DNA from: JAKEFM01 sp035695825
GTDB taxonomy: Bacteria > Planctomycetota > UBA1135 > JAKEFM01
Assembly: GCA_035695825.1 (NCBI GenBank)
Contig: DASRRH010000018.1
Coordinates: forward strand, 248,001 to 312,000
Direction of reading: 5' to 3'
DNA length: 64,000 nt
In this document: piece by piece, positions 9,136-17,716 of the stretch
Layout: every line of letters starts with the position of its first letter
Position numbering within the stretch: the stretch's first letter is position 1
Position numbers and translations under genes: made by a program
Notes under the pieces: model-generated
What the model saw: the letters and a program-made list of their open reading frames with translations, nothing else
Database searches by the model: none
What the model was told of the DNA's origin: nothing

Positions 9136-10127
9136 CCTCGGCCTCCTCCCGAATCGAGGAAGGCCTGGAGGCTCCGCGCGAGGATCCCGCGCTCCGGCTC
9201 CGGCTCGAGGCGGGCCGCCAGGTGCATGGCCCCGAGCCTCCCGACCAGCGAGCGCCGCTCCCGGGGAGCGGGGGACTCCGGGAAGGAGGGGAGGGCCGCG
9301 AGGTTCCAACGGTCGTCGACGAGGGTCGGGACCTTCTCGTCCCAGGCGAGGCCGAGCTCGTCGAAGAGGGACACCGGGAGCCAGAGCGGCTGGGCCGGCG
9401 AGCCGTCCTCGAAGAGCGCGAAGGCGAGCTCGCGCGGGGAGCCGGGGCGCGCCCGGAAGGGCCCCGCCGGCATCGCGCCCTTGACGAGCGCGGCCCGGTA
9501 GTAGCGCTCGTTCGGCTGCAGGAGGAAGTCGGTCGTGCGCGCGCGGTTCTCGCGCACGGCGACGAGGTCGAAGTCCAGTCGGGCTCCCTTGCCGTCCTCG
9601 GGGCGGGCCGGGAAGCGCAGTTCGAGGAAGACGCCCGCGAAGAGGCGGTCCTCGAACACGTGCACGAGCTCGCTCTCGACGCGAAGCGGCCCGGTTCCCC
9701 CCTCCGCCGGCTCGGGGAGGGGATCGGCGAGGGCGCGCTCGAGGTCGAGCGCCCCGACCGGCACCAGGAGGTGCGCCCCCCGGTCGCGGTTCGTGAGGAG
9801 GATGCGCGGCGGCAGCCCGGGGCGCGCCGGGTCGCGGTAGCGATGGATCCAGTGGCCGACGCCCGCCTGACGCATCCGGTCGCGGGAGAGCGTCGACTTG
9901 GCGCGGTCGGCCGTCACGAAGACGCGGGCGGGATCCTGCGCGAGGGAGGTCAGGTAGAGCGCACGGAGGTCGACCTCCTCGACGGGGAGGAGCGCGCGGG
10001 CGGCGAACGGACTCTCGTGCGACGCGAAGAGCGCCAGCGCGACGGCGCCGAGCGAGCAGACCCCGAGAGCGCGGCAGGCGGCGGCCGGAGACGGCCGCCG
10101 CAACCAGAAGGGCTCCCGAGATCCCAT
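9132..10127 (-). CDS. Hypothetical membrane-anchored protein heading the VTC/CotH operon
   Basis: A 331-residue protein of unknown family. One hydrophobic segment near the N-terminus (about residues 17-37) is followed by a large extracytoplasmic domain that looks beta-rich. Sequence features resemble parts of CotH-associated extracellular domains, but no named motif is visible. The ATG at 10127 is chosen over an upstream in-frame ATG at 10274. A purine-rich GGGGAAAAG lies just ahead of it, and the extra upstream residues are compositionally poor and would overlap the divergent gene. As first gene of the four-gene operon it may be its substrate, scaffold or envelope receptor. Confidence 0.7.
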   Translation of the reverse strand: MGSREPFWLRRPSPAAACRALGVCSLGAVALALFASHESPFAARALLPVEEVDLRALYLTSLAQDPARVFVTADRAKSTLSRDRMRQAGVGHWIHRYRDPARPGLPPRILLTNRDRGAHLLVPVGALDLERALADPLPEPAEGGTGPLRVESELVHVFEDRLFAGVFLELRFPARPEDGKGARLDFDLVAVRENRARTTDFLLQPNERYYRAALVKGAMPAGPFRARPGSPRELAFALFEDGSPAQPLWLPVSLFDELGLAWDEKVPTLVDDRWNLAALPSFPESPAPRERRSLVGRLGAMHLAARLEPEPERGILARSLQAFLDSGGGRG

Positions 10128-10180
10128 GAGTCTTTTCCCCGCCCGCCCTCCGCCCCGCGTGGAGTCGCGCCCGGGCGACT

Positions 10181-10200
10181 TCGGAGGGATAATACCATGC
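10181..10200. promoter_or_regulatory. Candidate divergent promoter -10 region
   Basis: The 131-base divergent spacer contains the only AT-rich patch, GGGATAATACC. It reads GATAAT or TAATAC on the plus strand and TATTAT (5 of 6 to consensus) on the minus strand, so overlapping -10 boxes could serve both operons. No convincing -35 is seen. Confidence 0.3.
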
Positions 10201-10258
10201 TCGGAGCAGCGAGACGGCGCTCCGGATAGGATGCCGCATTCGCAGGGCCCCGAGAGGC

Positions 10259-11713
10259 ATGTCGGCCGGCGCACGAGAGAACCGGGGAGGCGGAACGGAG
10301 GTCGGGGCGAGGATCCCTCCCTCGACCGCTCCCGTCCCCGCGTCGAAGGGGCTCCTCGCCCCCGCGATCGCCCTCGGGCAGGCGGCGACCTACCTCTCCC
10401 TCTTCCTCGTCTACTCGAACCTGGCCGGCATCGCCGTCTCCCACCACCACGTCCCGCGCGGGCTGGCGGGAGCCCTTCCCCTCGTCCTCCTCGCCGTGCC
10501 GGCGATCCTCGACGTCCTCCGCACGCGGAGGATCGTCCTCACCCCGGCGCTCCCGCTCGTCGTCCTCTTCTTCGCGGTGCAGGTGGCCGGCGCCGCCTTC
10601 TCGCGCGACCCCGCCGTCTCGCTGGGGGAGGCCCGCGACACCCTCTTCGAAGGGGTCGGGTTCTACGTCCTCGTCACCCACGCCGTGCGCACGCGGGCGA
10701 CCTTGCGCGGGGCGAGCTGGACGCTCCTCGCGGCCGGGGTGCTCATGGCGGTCGTGCCGCTCCACCAGCAGGTCACGGGAAGCTTCGACCGCGAATACGG
10801 CGGCCTCGCCCAAGTCGAGGGGCTCGGCTTCCACACCGGGGAGGTCGAGGAGGGGGGCGAGGTCGTCCAGCGCCGCCTCGCGGGACCGATCGGCGAGAAG
10901 AACCGCTACGCCCAGGTCATGCTGATGCTCCTTCCGCTGGGGCTCTTCCGCATCTGGGGGGAGCGATCGCGGATCCTCCGAGGGGCGGGGCTCTTCGTCA
11001 CGGCGCTCGCGATGGTCGGATTCGCGCTCGCCTTCTCGCGCGGCGGCGCGGTGGGGCTCTTCATCCTCGTCGCGGGGATGGTCGGGATGCGGGTCGTCAC
11101 CCTCCGTCAGATGGGGTTCGTCGTCGTCGGGGTGACGCTCCTCTTCGCGGCGCTCCCCCAGTACTGGAGCCGGATCGCCACGATCGGCTCGGCCGCCGAC
11201 TTCATGACGGGCGAGGCGGGCCGCACCGAGGAGGCCGACGGGGCCATGGCGGGCCGCTTGACCGAGATGCTGGCCGCGGCGCACGTCTTCGCCGACCACC
11301 CCGTGATCGGCGTCGGCCCCGGGATGTTCAAGGAGGTCTCCCAGCACTACGGCAACCAGCTCGGCATCCGGCGCCTGAACGAGGGACGCCGCGCGCACTC
11401 CCTCTACCTGGAGCTCGCCGCCGAGAACGGGGCGTTCGGGCTCCTGGCGTACCTGGCGGCGGTCGCCCTCACCCTGATCGGTCTCGACCGCGTGCGGCGC
11501 GCGCTGGCGCGCGAGGACCCCGAGCTGGCGGGGGCGGCGACCGCCTACCTCCTCGTGCTCCTCGTCTATCTGGGGACGGGGATCTTTCTCCACATGGCCT
11601 ACGAGCGCTACTTCTTCGTCGTGCTCGGCCTGGCCGGCTCGGCCCTCCACATCGGCAGGGGCGCGCTGCAGGGGCGCCGGGACGGGGTTCCGGCGACGGT
11701 GCGCGTCGCGTGA
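10259..11713 (+). CDS. O-antigen ligase/polymerase family membrane protein (Wzy-like)
   Basis: A 484-residue inner-membrane protein with about 11-12 helices and a large periplasmic loop before the last helices. That loop contains GVGPGMF and a later HSLYLELAAENGAFGLLAY segment, the signature of the O-antigen ligase/Wzy polymerase superfamily. It would join or polymerise lipid-linked repeat units in the periplasm. The ATG at 10259 has GAGAGG a few bases upstream. The stop overlaps the next gene by 4 bases. Ligase and polymerase cannot be told apart by sequence; the surrounding Wzx/Wza/Wzc set favours polymerase. Confidence 0.85.
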   Translation: MSAGARENRGGGTEVGARIPPSTAPVPASKGLLAPAIALGQAATYLSLFLVYSNLAGIAVSHHHVPRGLAGALPLVLLAVPAILDVLRTRRIVLTPALPLVVLFFAVQVAGAAFSRDPAVSLGEARDTLFEGVGFYVLVTHAVRTRATLRGASWTLLAAGVLMAVVPLHQQVTGSFDREYGGLAQVEGLGFHTGEVEEGGEVVQRRLAGPIGEKNRYAQVMLMLLPLGLFRIWGERSRILRGAGLFVTALAMVGFALAFSRGGAVGLFILVAGMVGMRVVTLRQMGFVVVGVTLLFAALPQYWSRIATIGSAADFMTGEAGRTEEADGAMAGRLTEMLAAAHVFADHPVIGVGPGMFKEVSQHYGNQLGIRRLNEGRRAHSLYLELAAENGAFGLLAYLAAVALTLIGLDRVRRALAREDPELAGAATAYLLVLLVYLGTGIFLHMAYERYFFVVLGLAGSALHIGRGALQGRRDGVPATVRVA

Positions 11714-12831
11714 GCGGGATCGTGGAGTTCGATCTGGGAGGGGTCGTCGGGATCCGCCTCGTCGGGGCGTCGCCGTCGGACGCGCGGGCGGTCGAGCGCC
11801 AACTGGGTCCGATCCGCTCGACGCTGGCGCGCGAGCCCGACCTCGTCCTGCGGTTCGTCGAGCGCCTCGACCTCCGCTCTCCGCTGCGCTACCTGGGGCG
11901 CGACGACGCGGCCTTCGCCGACGACGCCTTCCTCGTCCTGCGCGGGAAGCAGAAATCCCGGGCGCGCGTCCGCATCCCCCTCGAGCGGGTGGGGGGGCGC
12001 TGCGAGATCGTCTGCGAGAGCGGGCTCGCGGCCGTTCCGCTCCTCGTCCCGATCCTCAACCTCACGGCGCTCGCCCGGGGATACCTCCCGCTGCACGCGG
12101 CGGCCTTCGTGTGGGAAGGGACCGGCGTGGTGGCGACGGGTTGGTCGAAGGGGGGCAAGACCGAGACCCTCCTCGCCTTCTGCTCCCAGGGTGCGCGGTA
12201 CGTCGGAGACGAGTGGGTCTACCTGGCGCCCGAGGGGGACCGCATGTTCGGCATCCCCGAGCCCGTGCGCCTGTGGGGCTGGCACCTCGACTCGCTCCCC
12301 CAGTTCCGCGCGCGGATCGGCGCGCGCGCCCGCGCTCGCCTCCTCTCCCTCTCCTGGGTGGATCGCGCGCTGGCGCGGGTCACGAGGAACGGGGCGCGTC
12401 ACCGGACCGCGGTGGCGCGGACCCTGAACCGACTCGCCCCGCTGGTCCGCGGCCAGCTCCACGTCGACGTCCCCCCCGGACGCCTGTTCGCCGCGAACGG
12501 CTCCGCCCCCGCGCGCCCCGACGTCTTCCTGTTCGTCGCCACGCACGAGTCGCCCGACGTCGTCGTGCGCCCGATCGACCCCGGCGGGATCGCGCGGCGC
12601 ATGGTCCACTCCCTGCAGGAGGAGCAGGAGCCTCTCTCGTCCTGCTACCGCCGCTTCCGCTTCGCCTTCCCGGAGACGAGGAACGAGCTCCTCGAGCGCT
12701 CCCGCGAGATGCAGGAGGGGGCGCTGGCGCGGGTCCTCCAGGGAAAGCCCGCCTTCGAGCTCCTCCACCCCTACCCCGTCTCCCTCCCCCGGCTCTTCGA
12801 GGCGGCGCGGCCGCGGTGCGAGGGGCGGTGA
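11710..12831 (+). CDS. HPr kinase-like P-loop protein
   Basis: A 373-residue cytosolic protein with an HprK-type nucleotide-binding core. LHAAAF precedes the Walker A GWSKGGKT (near residues 138-145), followed by VGDEWVYL in the place of the catalytic acidic pair of HPr kinase. The rest is unlike true HPr kinase/phosphorylase, and no HPr gene is present. Such HprK-like proteins are found in exopolysaccharide and peptide-modification clusters, where they may phosphorylate a sugar or small molecule. The GTG start lies in the stop of the ligase gene (GTGA). Fold is confident; substrate is unknown. Confidence 0.78.
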   Translation: MSGIVEFDLGGVVGIRLVGASPSDARAVERQLGPIRSTLAREPDLVLRFVERLDLRSPLRYLGRDDAAFADDAFLVLRGKQKSRARVRIPLERVGGRCEIVCESGLAAVPLLVPILNLTALARGYLPLHAAAFVWEGTGVVATGWSKGGKTETLLAFCSQGARYVGDEWVYLAPEGDRMFGIPEPVRLWGWHLDSLPQFRARIGARARARLLSLSWVDRALARVTRNGARHRTAVARTLNRLAPLVRGQLHVDVPPGRLFAANGSAPARPDVFLFVATHESPDVVVRPIDPGGIARRMVHSLQEEQEPLSSCYRRFRFAFPETRNELLERSREMQEGALARVLQGKPAFELLHPYPVSLPRLFEAARPRCEGR

Positions 12832-12844
12832 CCGCTCTCCTCCC

Positions 12845-13537
12845 ATGGTGACCGTGGCCCTGATCGGCGCCGACGGCGCGGGCAAGACGACGGTCGGCCG
12901 TCGCCTCGAAGGCGCGGGCGACCTCCCGATCAAGTACCTCTACATGGGGATCAACGCGGACGCGAGCAACCACGCGCTCCTCACGACGCGGGCGGTCCAC
13001 GCGCTGCGGCGGCTGCTCGGACGCCGGCGTGCGCAGGGCGGACCGCCGGATCCGTCCCGCGCGCGCGAGCGGCCGCGCGGCGTCCTGCGGAGGTCGGTCC
13101 GTGGGCTGAAGTCGGGGCTGGTCCGGCTGAACCGCCTCGGCGAGGAGTGGTTCCGGCAGGCGCTCGCCTGGTACTGGCAGCGGCGGGGCTTCGTCGTCCT
13201 GTTCGACCGACACTTCTACGCCGACTACTGGGCGCACGACGTCGCCCCGAACGGGCGTCGCTCGCCCGGGGCTCGCCTGCACGGCTGGCTCCTGCGGCGG
13301 CTCTACCCGCGGCCGGACCTGGTCGTCCTCCTCGACGCGCCGGCCCAGGTGCTCTTCGCGCGAAAGGCCGAGGGCTCGGTCGAGCTCCTGGAGCGGCGGC
13401 GGCTCGAGTACCTCGCGCTGGCGCGGGAGTGGGAGAACCTAGTCGTCGTCGACGCGGGGCGGCCCACGGGAGCCGTGGCGGGCGAGGTGCTGGAGATCAT
13501 CCGACGCGCCTCTCGACGCGCGGGGAGGGGCCGATGA
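12845..13537 (+). CDS. Thymidylate kinase-like P-loop kinase
   Basis: A 230-residue P-loop kinase of the nucleoside/nucleotide-kinase superfamily. Walker A GADGAGKTT is at the N-terminus, and FDRHFYADYW is in the position of the DR[YH] substrate motif of thymidylate kinase. It lacks the compact LID of housekeeping Tmk and carries a basic insertion around residues 55-90. In a polysaccharide operon it probably phosphorylates a small molecule or a nucleotide-sugar precursor. The ATG at 12845 follows the previous gene by 13 bases, and its stop overlaps the next gene (ATGA). Confidence 0.75.
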   Translation: MVTVALIGADGAGKTTVGRRLEGAGDLPIKYLYMGINADASNHALLTTRAVHALRRLLGRRRAQGGPPDPSRARERPRGVLRRSVRGLKSGLVRLNRLGEEWFRQALAWYWQRRGFVVLFDRHFYADYWAHDVAPNGRRSPGARLHGWLLRRLYPRPDLVVLLDAPAQVLFARKAEGSVELLERRRLEYLALAREWENLVVVDAGRPTGAVAGEVLEIIRRASRRAGRGR

Positions 13538-14769
13538 CCCCCTCCCTCCACCGGACCATCCTCGTGACCGACGCCGGCCGCGGCAGCGCGATCGCCGTCA
13601 TCCGCTCGCTCGGACGCGCGGGCTGGCGCGTCGTCGCCGCGGCCGACGATCCGCGCGCCCCCGGGCTCTTCTCGCGCTTCGCGCGCGAGCGGCTCGTCTA
13701 TCCCGACCCGAAGGCCGAGCCGAGCGCCTTCGTCGAGGCGATGCTCTCCGCGGCCCGGACCCTCGGCGTCGACCTGATCGTCCCCGTCACGGACCAGGTC
13801 ATCCACCCTCTCGCTCACGCCCGCGAGCGTTTCCGCGGCGTTTGCGCCCTGGCCGTTGCCGATCCCGAGGCGCTGGCGATCGTCACCGACAAGGAGCGCA
13901 CCCTGGACCTCGCGCGCTCGCTCGGCGTCCCGGTTCCGGAGACCCGGGTCGTGCGCACGCTGGCGGAGGCGCGCGCGGCTGCCGCCGACCTCCGCTTCCC
14001 TCTCGTCCTCAAGCCCGCCGTCTCGCGCGTGCACCTCCCCGGAGAGAACCGGATCGAGAGCTGTCAGGCCACCTACGCCGCCGACCTCCGCGAGCTCGAG
14101 AGGCGCGCCCCCCCGTTGCTCGCGCGGTGCAAGCTCCTTCTGCAGGAGTACTTCGCCGGCGTCGGGATCGGAGTCGAGCTGCTCGCCTTCGAGGGGCGCC
14201 CGCTCCTCTCCTTCCAGCACCGCCGCCTCGCGGAGGTTCCCGTGACGGGAGGGGCGAGCGCCTGGCGCGAGAGCGAGCCGCTCGACCCCGTCCTGTTCGA
14301 GCATGCGCGCCGGTTCGTCGCCGCGCTCCGCTGGACCGGCTTGATGATGGTCGAGTTCAAGGTCGGCGAGGGGGAACGCCTGATGGAGATCAACGGCCGC
14401 GTGTGGGGGTCCCTCCCCCTCGCGGTCCACTGCGGCGTCGACTTCCCCGCCGCGCTCGCGAGCGTCCTGCTCGACGGCCCGCACCAGGGGAACGGGAAAC
14501 CGGGCCCCGCCTACCCCGCGGGTGTGCGGGCCTACGACGTCGAGCTCCTCCTGTCTTGGATCGCCCAGGTGCTTCTGGGGGTGAAGCGACACCCCTACCT
14601 TCCCTCGCCCTCGCGGAGGGCCGCGCTCCCGGCGCTGCTCGCGCTGCTCGACCCGCGGCAGAAGCCCGACGTCCCCTGGCGCGGCGACCCGCGTCTCGCG
14701 CTCGCGCGCTGGGCGCGCATCGGGCGGACGCTCGGTAGGAAGGTGCGGCGACTCGTGGGGAGGGGTTGA
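13534..14769 (+). CDS. ATP-grasp domain protein
   Basis: A 411-residue ATP-grasp enzyme. An N-terminal pre-ATP-grasp Rossmann-like segment begins ILVTDAGRG. The central ATP-binding part has FPLVLKPA and LLLQEYFAGVG. The Mg-binding end is MMVEFKVG...LMEINGRVWGS. Family members ligate a carboxylate to an amine or thiol with ATP; relatives in capsule loci are thought to add amino acids to sugars or peptides. The ATG overlaps the previous stop by 4 bases. Substrates cannot be read. Confidence 0.82.
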   Translation: MTPSLHRTILVTDAGRGSAIAVIRSLGRAGWRVVAAADDPRAPGLFSRFARERLVYPDPKAEPSAFVEAMLSAARTLGVDLIVPVTDQVIHPLAHARERFRGVCALAVADPEALAIVTDKERTLDLARSLGVPVPETRVVRTLAEARAAAADLRFPLVLKPAVSRVHLPGENRIESCQATYAADLRELERRAPPLLARCKLLLQEYFAGVGIGVELLAFEGRPLLSFQHRRLAEVPVTGGASAWRESEPLDPVLFEHARRFVAALRWTGLMMVEFKVGEGERLMEINGRVWGSLPLAVHCGVDFPAALASVLLDGPHQGNGKPGPAYPAGVRAYDVELLLSWIAQVLLGVKRHPYLPSPSRRAALPALLALLDPRQKPDVPWRGDPRLALARWARIGRTLGRKVRRLVGRG

Positions 14770-14770
14770 G

Positions 14771-15760
14771 GTGGCAGGCCTCCTTCGGCGCGTGGCGGAG
14801 ACGGCGGCGGTCGGCCGCCTCGTGGGCGCGGTCGAACGCCTCGACGCGCGTCGCCCGAACCTCCTGCGCGTCCTGACCTACCACCGGGTCGACGACCCGG
14901 TCGCCTTCGGCGCGCAGGCGGCCTTCCTGGCGAGGAGCTGCGCGACGGTCTCCGCGGCCGACGTGCTCGCTTCGCTGGGCGGCGGCCCTCCGCTCCCGCC
15001 CCGGGCCGTCCTCCTCACCTTCGACGACGCCTACCGTTCCTTCGCGACCGACGCTTGGCCCGTCCTGCGCTCCCTCGGGATCCCGGCGTTGCTCTTCGTG
15101 CCGACGGCGTACCCCGACTCCGAGAGGCCCTCCTTCTGGTGGGATCGGGTCGACCGGACTCTTGCGCAAGCTCCGAGGGGGACCTCCGTCGAGACCTTCG
15201 CGGGTTGCCTCTCCACCGAGTCTGCGCCGGCGCGCTCGGCCTCCCTCCGGACGCTGAAGCTCCGTCTCAAGGACCTCCCGCACCGGGAATTGGTCGCGGA
15301 GGTCGAACGGCTCTGCACCCGGCTCGGCGTCCCCCCCGGCCGTCACGACGTCCTCGGTTGGGACGAGCTGAGGCGCCTGGCCCGGGAGGGGGTCACGCTC
15401 GGCGCCCACACCCGCACGCACCCGGTCCTGACGCGGGTGCCGCCGGTGGAGGCGGAGTCGGAGATCGCCGGCTCCCTCGCGGATCTCGAGCGCGAGATCG
15501 GCCCCGGCCCGCGCCTCCTCGCCTACCCCGACGGGCGCCACGACGACGGCGTGGTCGGGGCGGCGGCTCGCGCGGGCGTCGAGCTCGCGGTCACGACGCG
15601 GCGCGGGACGAACGACCTGCGCGCGGCCGACCGTCTCCGCCTGCGGCGCATCCACGTGGAGGCGAGCGATCCGCGTCCCGTTCTTCGCGCGCGGCTCCTC
15701 TACTCCTCCGTCTACCTCAACCGGCTGCGACCCCTGTTCGACCCGCAGGCCGTGACCTAG
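14771..15760 (+). CDS. Polysaccharide deacetylase (NodB homology)
   Basis: A 329-residue metal-dependent carbohydrate N- or O-deacetylase of family CE4. It has the catalytic/metal motif TFDDAY (motif 1) and GAHTRTHP (motif 2 His pair), with a late LAYPDGRHDD motif. No clear signal peptide is seen, although the weakly hydrophobic N-terminus could associate with the membrane. The GTG at 14771 follows the ATP-grasp stop by one base. It likely tailors acetylated sugars in the polymer made by this locus. Confidence 0.88.
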   Translation: MAGLLRRVAETAAVGRLVGAVERLDARRPNLLRVLTYHRVDDPVAFGAQAAFLARSCATVSAADVLASLGGGPPLPPRAVLLTFDDAYRSFATDAWPVLRSLGIPALLFVPTAYPDSERPSFWWDRVDRTLAQAPRGTSVETFAGCLSTESAPARSASLRTLKLRLKDLPHRELVAEVERLCTRLGVPPGRHDVLGWDELRRLAREGVTLGAHTRTHPVLTRVPPVEAESEIAGSLADLEREIGPGPRLLAYPDGRHDDGVVGAAARAGVELAVTTRRGTNDLRAADRLRLRRIHVEASDPRPVLRARLLYSSVYLNRLRPLFDPQAVT

Positions 15761-15768
15761 CCCCGAAG

Positions 15769-16620
15769 ATGTCGGGCCCGAACGATCACGCGGAGGGGTT
15801 CTCCGAGAGCGCGGTCACGCGCTTCATCTACCGCCCGCTCGATGCGGTGCTGACCTCCTCCCTGCGGCCCGACGCCAGCTTCGTCGCGCGGCTCGGGGCG
15901 GTGGCACGCCCTCGCTCCTCGCACTACGACCGCGTCGGGAACCTGGCGCGCCTCGCGGCCGCGGTCCTGCCGGGGCCCGTGGGTCGGGCGAGGGCGCTCC
16001 TGCACCGCCCCGAGCTCCTGCCGCTCCGCGCCGCGTCCGTGCAGCCGGTCGGGTTCGGGACAGGGACGACGGTCTTCCTGGTCGAAGGAGAGGCCGGACG
16101 TCACGTGGTCAAGGTCTACCGTCGCACCGTCGGGCGGCGCTCCCCGGAGTTGATCCGCGCGGCCCGGGAGTACCGCTCGAAGTACGAGCGGATGGCGGGC
16201 TGGTTCGGCGGGCTGGTCCTGCCCGCGCTCTTTCTCGTCGTGCACGGCCCGCTCCTCCGACGACCGGCGGTGGCTTGCCTCCAGAGGTACGTGGGGAGCC
16301 GGCGTCGAGACCTCCTGGGCGATCCCGATGGCGCAAGCGTCCTCGCGCTCGCGAGAGGCGCCGAGGGGTTCCGGCGGGAGGTGGTGTTCCTCGCGCGGCG
16401 GACGCGGGAGTTCGTCGAGCGCGAGCGCGCGTTCCCCGACATCCTGGGAGAGGGGAACCTCGTCGTGGTCGAAGAGGGGGGGCGACCGCGCCTGATCCTC
16501 CTCGACTACGGCGCCTTCGATCTCCGCCGTCCGCAGGGACTCCCCGTGCTGCGGCGCCTGGACTCGGCGCTGGCGCGGCTCGAGCGGCTCGCCCGCAGCC
16601 TCGGCGATGGGGCCGGCTAG
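15769..16620 (+). CDS. Kinase-fold protein (lipopolysaccharide/aminoglycoside kinase-like)
   Basis: A 283-residue cytosolic protein with the protein-kinase-like fold reduced to key motifs. HVVKVYRR gives the ATP-binding lysine, FPDILGEGNLVV stands in for the catalytic loop (Asp and Asn kept), and LILLDYG is the DFG equivalent. Such proteins phosphorylate sugars or lipids, as in LPS core kinases and YrbL. The ATG at 15769 is 8 bases after the deacetylase stop. The 3' end overlaps the next gene by 14 bases. The substrate is probably a sugar in the polymer or a lipid carrier (inference). Confidence 0.7.
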   Translation: MSGPNDHAEGFSESAVTRFIYRPLDAVLTSSLRPDASFVARLGAVARPRSSHYDRVGNLARLAAAVLPGPVGRARALLHRPELLPLRAASVQPVGFGTGTTVFLVEGEAGRHVVKVYRRTVGRRSPELIRAAREYRSKYERMAGWFGGLVLPALFLVVHGPLLRRPAVACLQRYVGSRRRDLLGDPDGASVLALARGAEGFRREVVFLARRTREFVERERAFPDILGEGNLVVVEEGGRPRLILLDYGAFDLRRPQGLPVLRRLDSALARLERLARSLGDGAG

Positions 16621-17662
16621 GGGCGTCGGCGGACGGCTCGTCGCGGCGGCCCTCGCTGTCGCGTGCGGGGCGGCCGACCGGCCGGTGGAACGCACCCTGC
16701 CGGCGCGGCAGGGCGTGTGGATCTCGCGCGAGGAGCTCGCGCTCCTCCCGGCGGAGGGCCCCGCCTGGGAGGCTCTGAAGGGCGCCGCCGGGGAGAGGCT
16801 CGGCCCGCCGCAACTTCGCGACAAGGACGACCGCGCCGACGTCCTCGTGATGGCCCGCGGGCTGGTCTTCGCGCGGACCGGCGAGGAGCGCTGCCGAGGG
16901 GAGGTCGTCGCGGCCTGCCGCGCGGCGATGGGGAGCGAGCGGGGGGGGGACGCCCTCGCCCTTGGCCGCAACCTCCCGGGGTACGTCATCGCCGCCGATC
17001 TGGTCGGGCTGCCGGGAGGGCTGGACGCCGAGTTCCGGGGCTGGCTGCGGCGCATGCTCGTCGAGGAGCACGACGGACGCTCCCTGCGCTCGACGCACGA
17101 GGAGCGCCCGAACAACTGGGGAACCCACGCCGGGGCCAGTCGGGCGGTGATCGCGCGCTACCTCGGGGACGAGGAGGAGCTCGCGCGGGTCGCGCGGGTG
17201 TTCAAGGGATGGCTCGGCGACCGCGGGGCCTACGCCGGGTTCCGGTTCCGCGAGCCCTGGTGGCAGCACGACGCCTCCGCTCCGGTCGGGGTGAACCCGA
17301 AGGGGGCCCGGCGCAACGGCCACTCGATCGACGGCGTGCTTCCCGACGACCAGCGGCGGGCGGGGCCGTTCGCGTGGCCGCCGCCGAAGGAGAATTACGT
17401 GTACGAGGCGCTCCAGGGGGCGCTCGTGCAGGCCGTCGTCCTGCACCGGGCGGGGTACGACGTCTGGGAGTGGGGGGACCGCGCGCTCCTGCGCGCCTTC
17501 CGCTGGCTGAGCGAGGAAGCCGCCTTCCCTGCCGAAGGGGACGACACCTGGCAGCCGCACGTCGTGAATCGCTTCTACGGGACGCGCCTTCCCGCGCCCC
17601 TCCCCTCCCGACCGGGCAAGAACGTCGGCTTCACCGACTGGACGCTCGGCCGCGCGCGGTAG
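16607..17662 (+). CDS. Alginate lyase-superfamily secreted protein
   Basis: A 351-residue exported protein with a signal or lipoprotein-like leader ending near AVACGAAD. Its alpha/alpha-barrel-like body carries NNWGTHAGAS, in the place of the NNHGTW motif of alginate-lyase-type enzymes, and an IDGVLPDDQRR segment matching the second conserved block. Polysaccharide loci that export through Wza commonly encode a periplasmic lyase that trims or clears polymer. The ATG at 16607 overlaps the kinase-like gene by 14 bases. The His/Trp swap in the catalytic motif is odd and may alter activity. Superfamily membership is fairly likely; substrate is unknown. Confidence 0.6.
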   Translation: MGPARGVGGRLVAAALAVACGAADRPVERTLPARQGVWISREELALLPAEGPAWEALKGAAGERLGPPQLRDKDDRADVLVMARGLVFARTGEERCRGEVVAACRAAMGSERGGDALALGRNLPGYVIAADLVGLPGGLDAEFRGWLRRMLVEEHDGRSLRSTHEERPNNWGTHAGASRAVIARYLGDEEELARVARVFKGWLGDRGAYAGFRFREPWWQHDASAPVGVNPKGARRNGHSIDGVLPDDQRRAGPFAWPPPKENYVYEALQGALVQAVVLHRAGYDVWEWGDRALLRAFRWLSEEAAFPAEGDDTWQPHVVNRFYGTRLPAPLPSRPGKNVGFTDWTLGRAR

Positions 17663-17668
17663 GGGAAG

Positions 17669-17696
17669 TTGCAAATTGAAAAGGACGACTTAGACT
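17669..17696 (+). promoter_or_regulatory. Candidate sigma70-like promoter for the export genes
   Basis: In an otherwise GC-rich stretch, TTGCAA (17669-17674) and TAGACT (17691-17696) are separated by 16 bases, just ahead of the wza-like ATG at 17717. This would give a very short leader. It may let the exporter pair be made apart from the upstream genes. Confidence 0.35.
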
Positions 17697-17716
17697 TTTC
17701 GCGGGTGGTCGAGGTT

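Noticed and set aside
17669..17716. wza-like gene starting at TTG 17669
   Set aside because: Adds a polar leader before the lipoprotein signal and overlaps a promoter-like sequence.
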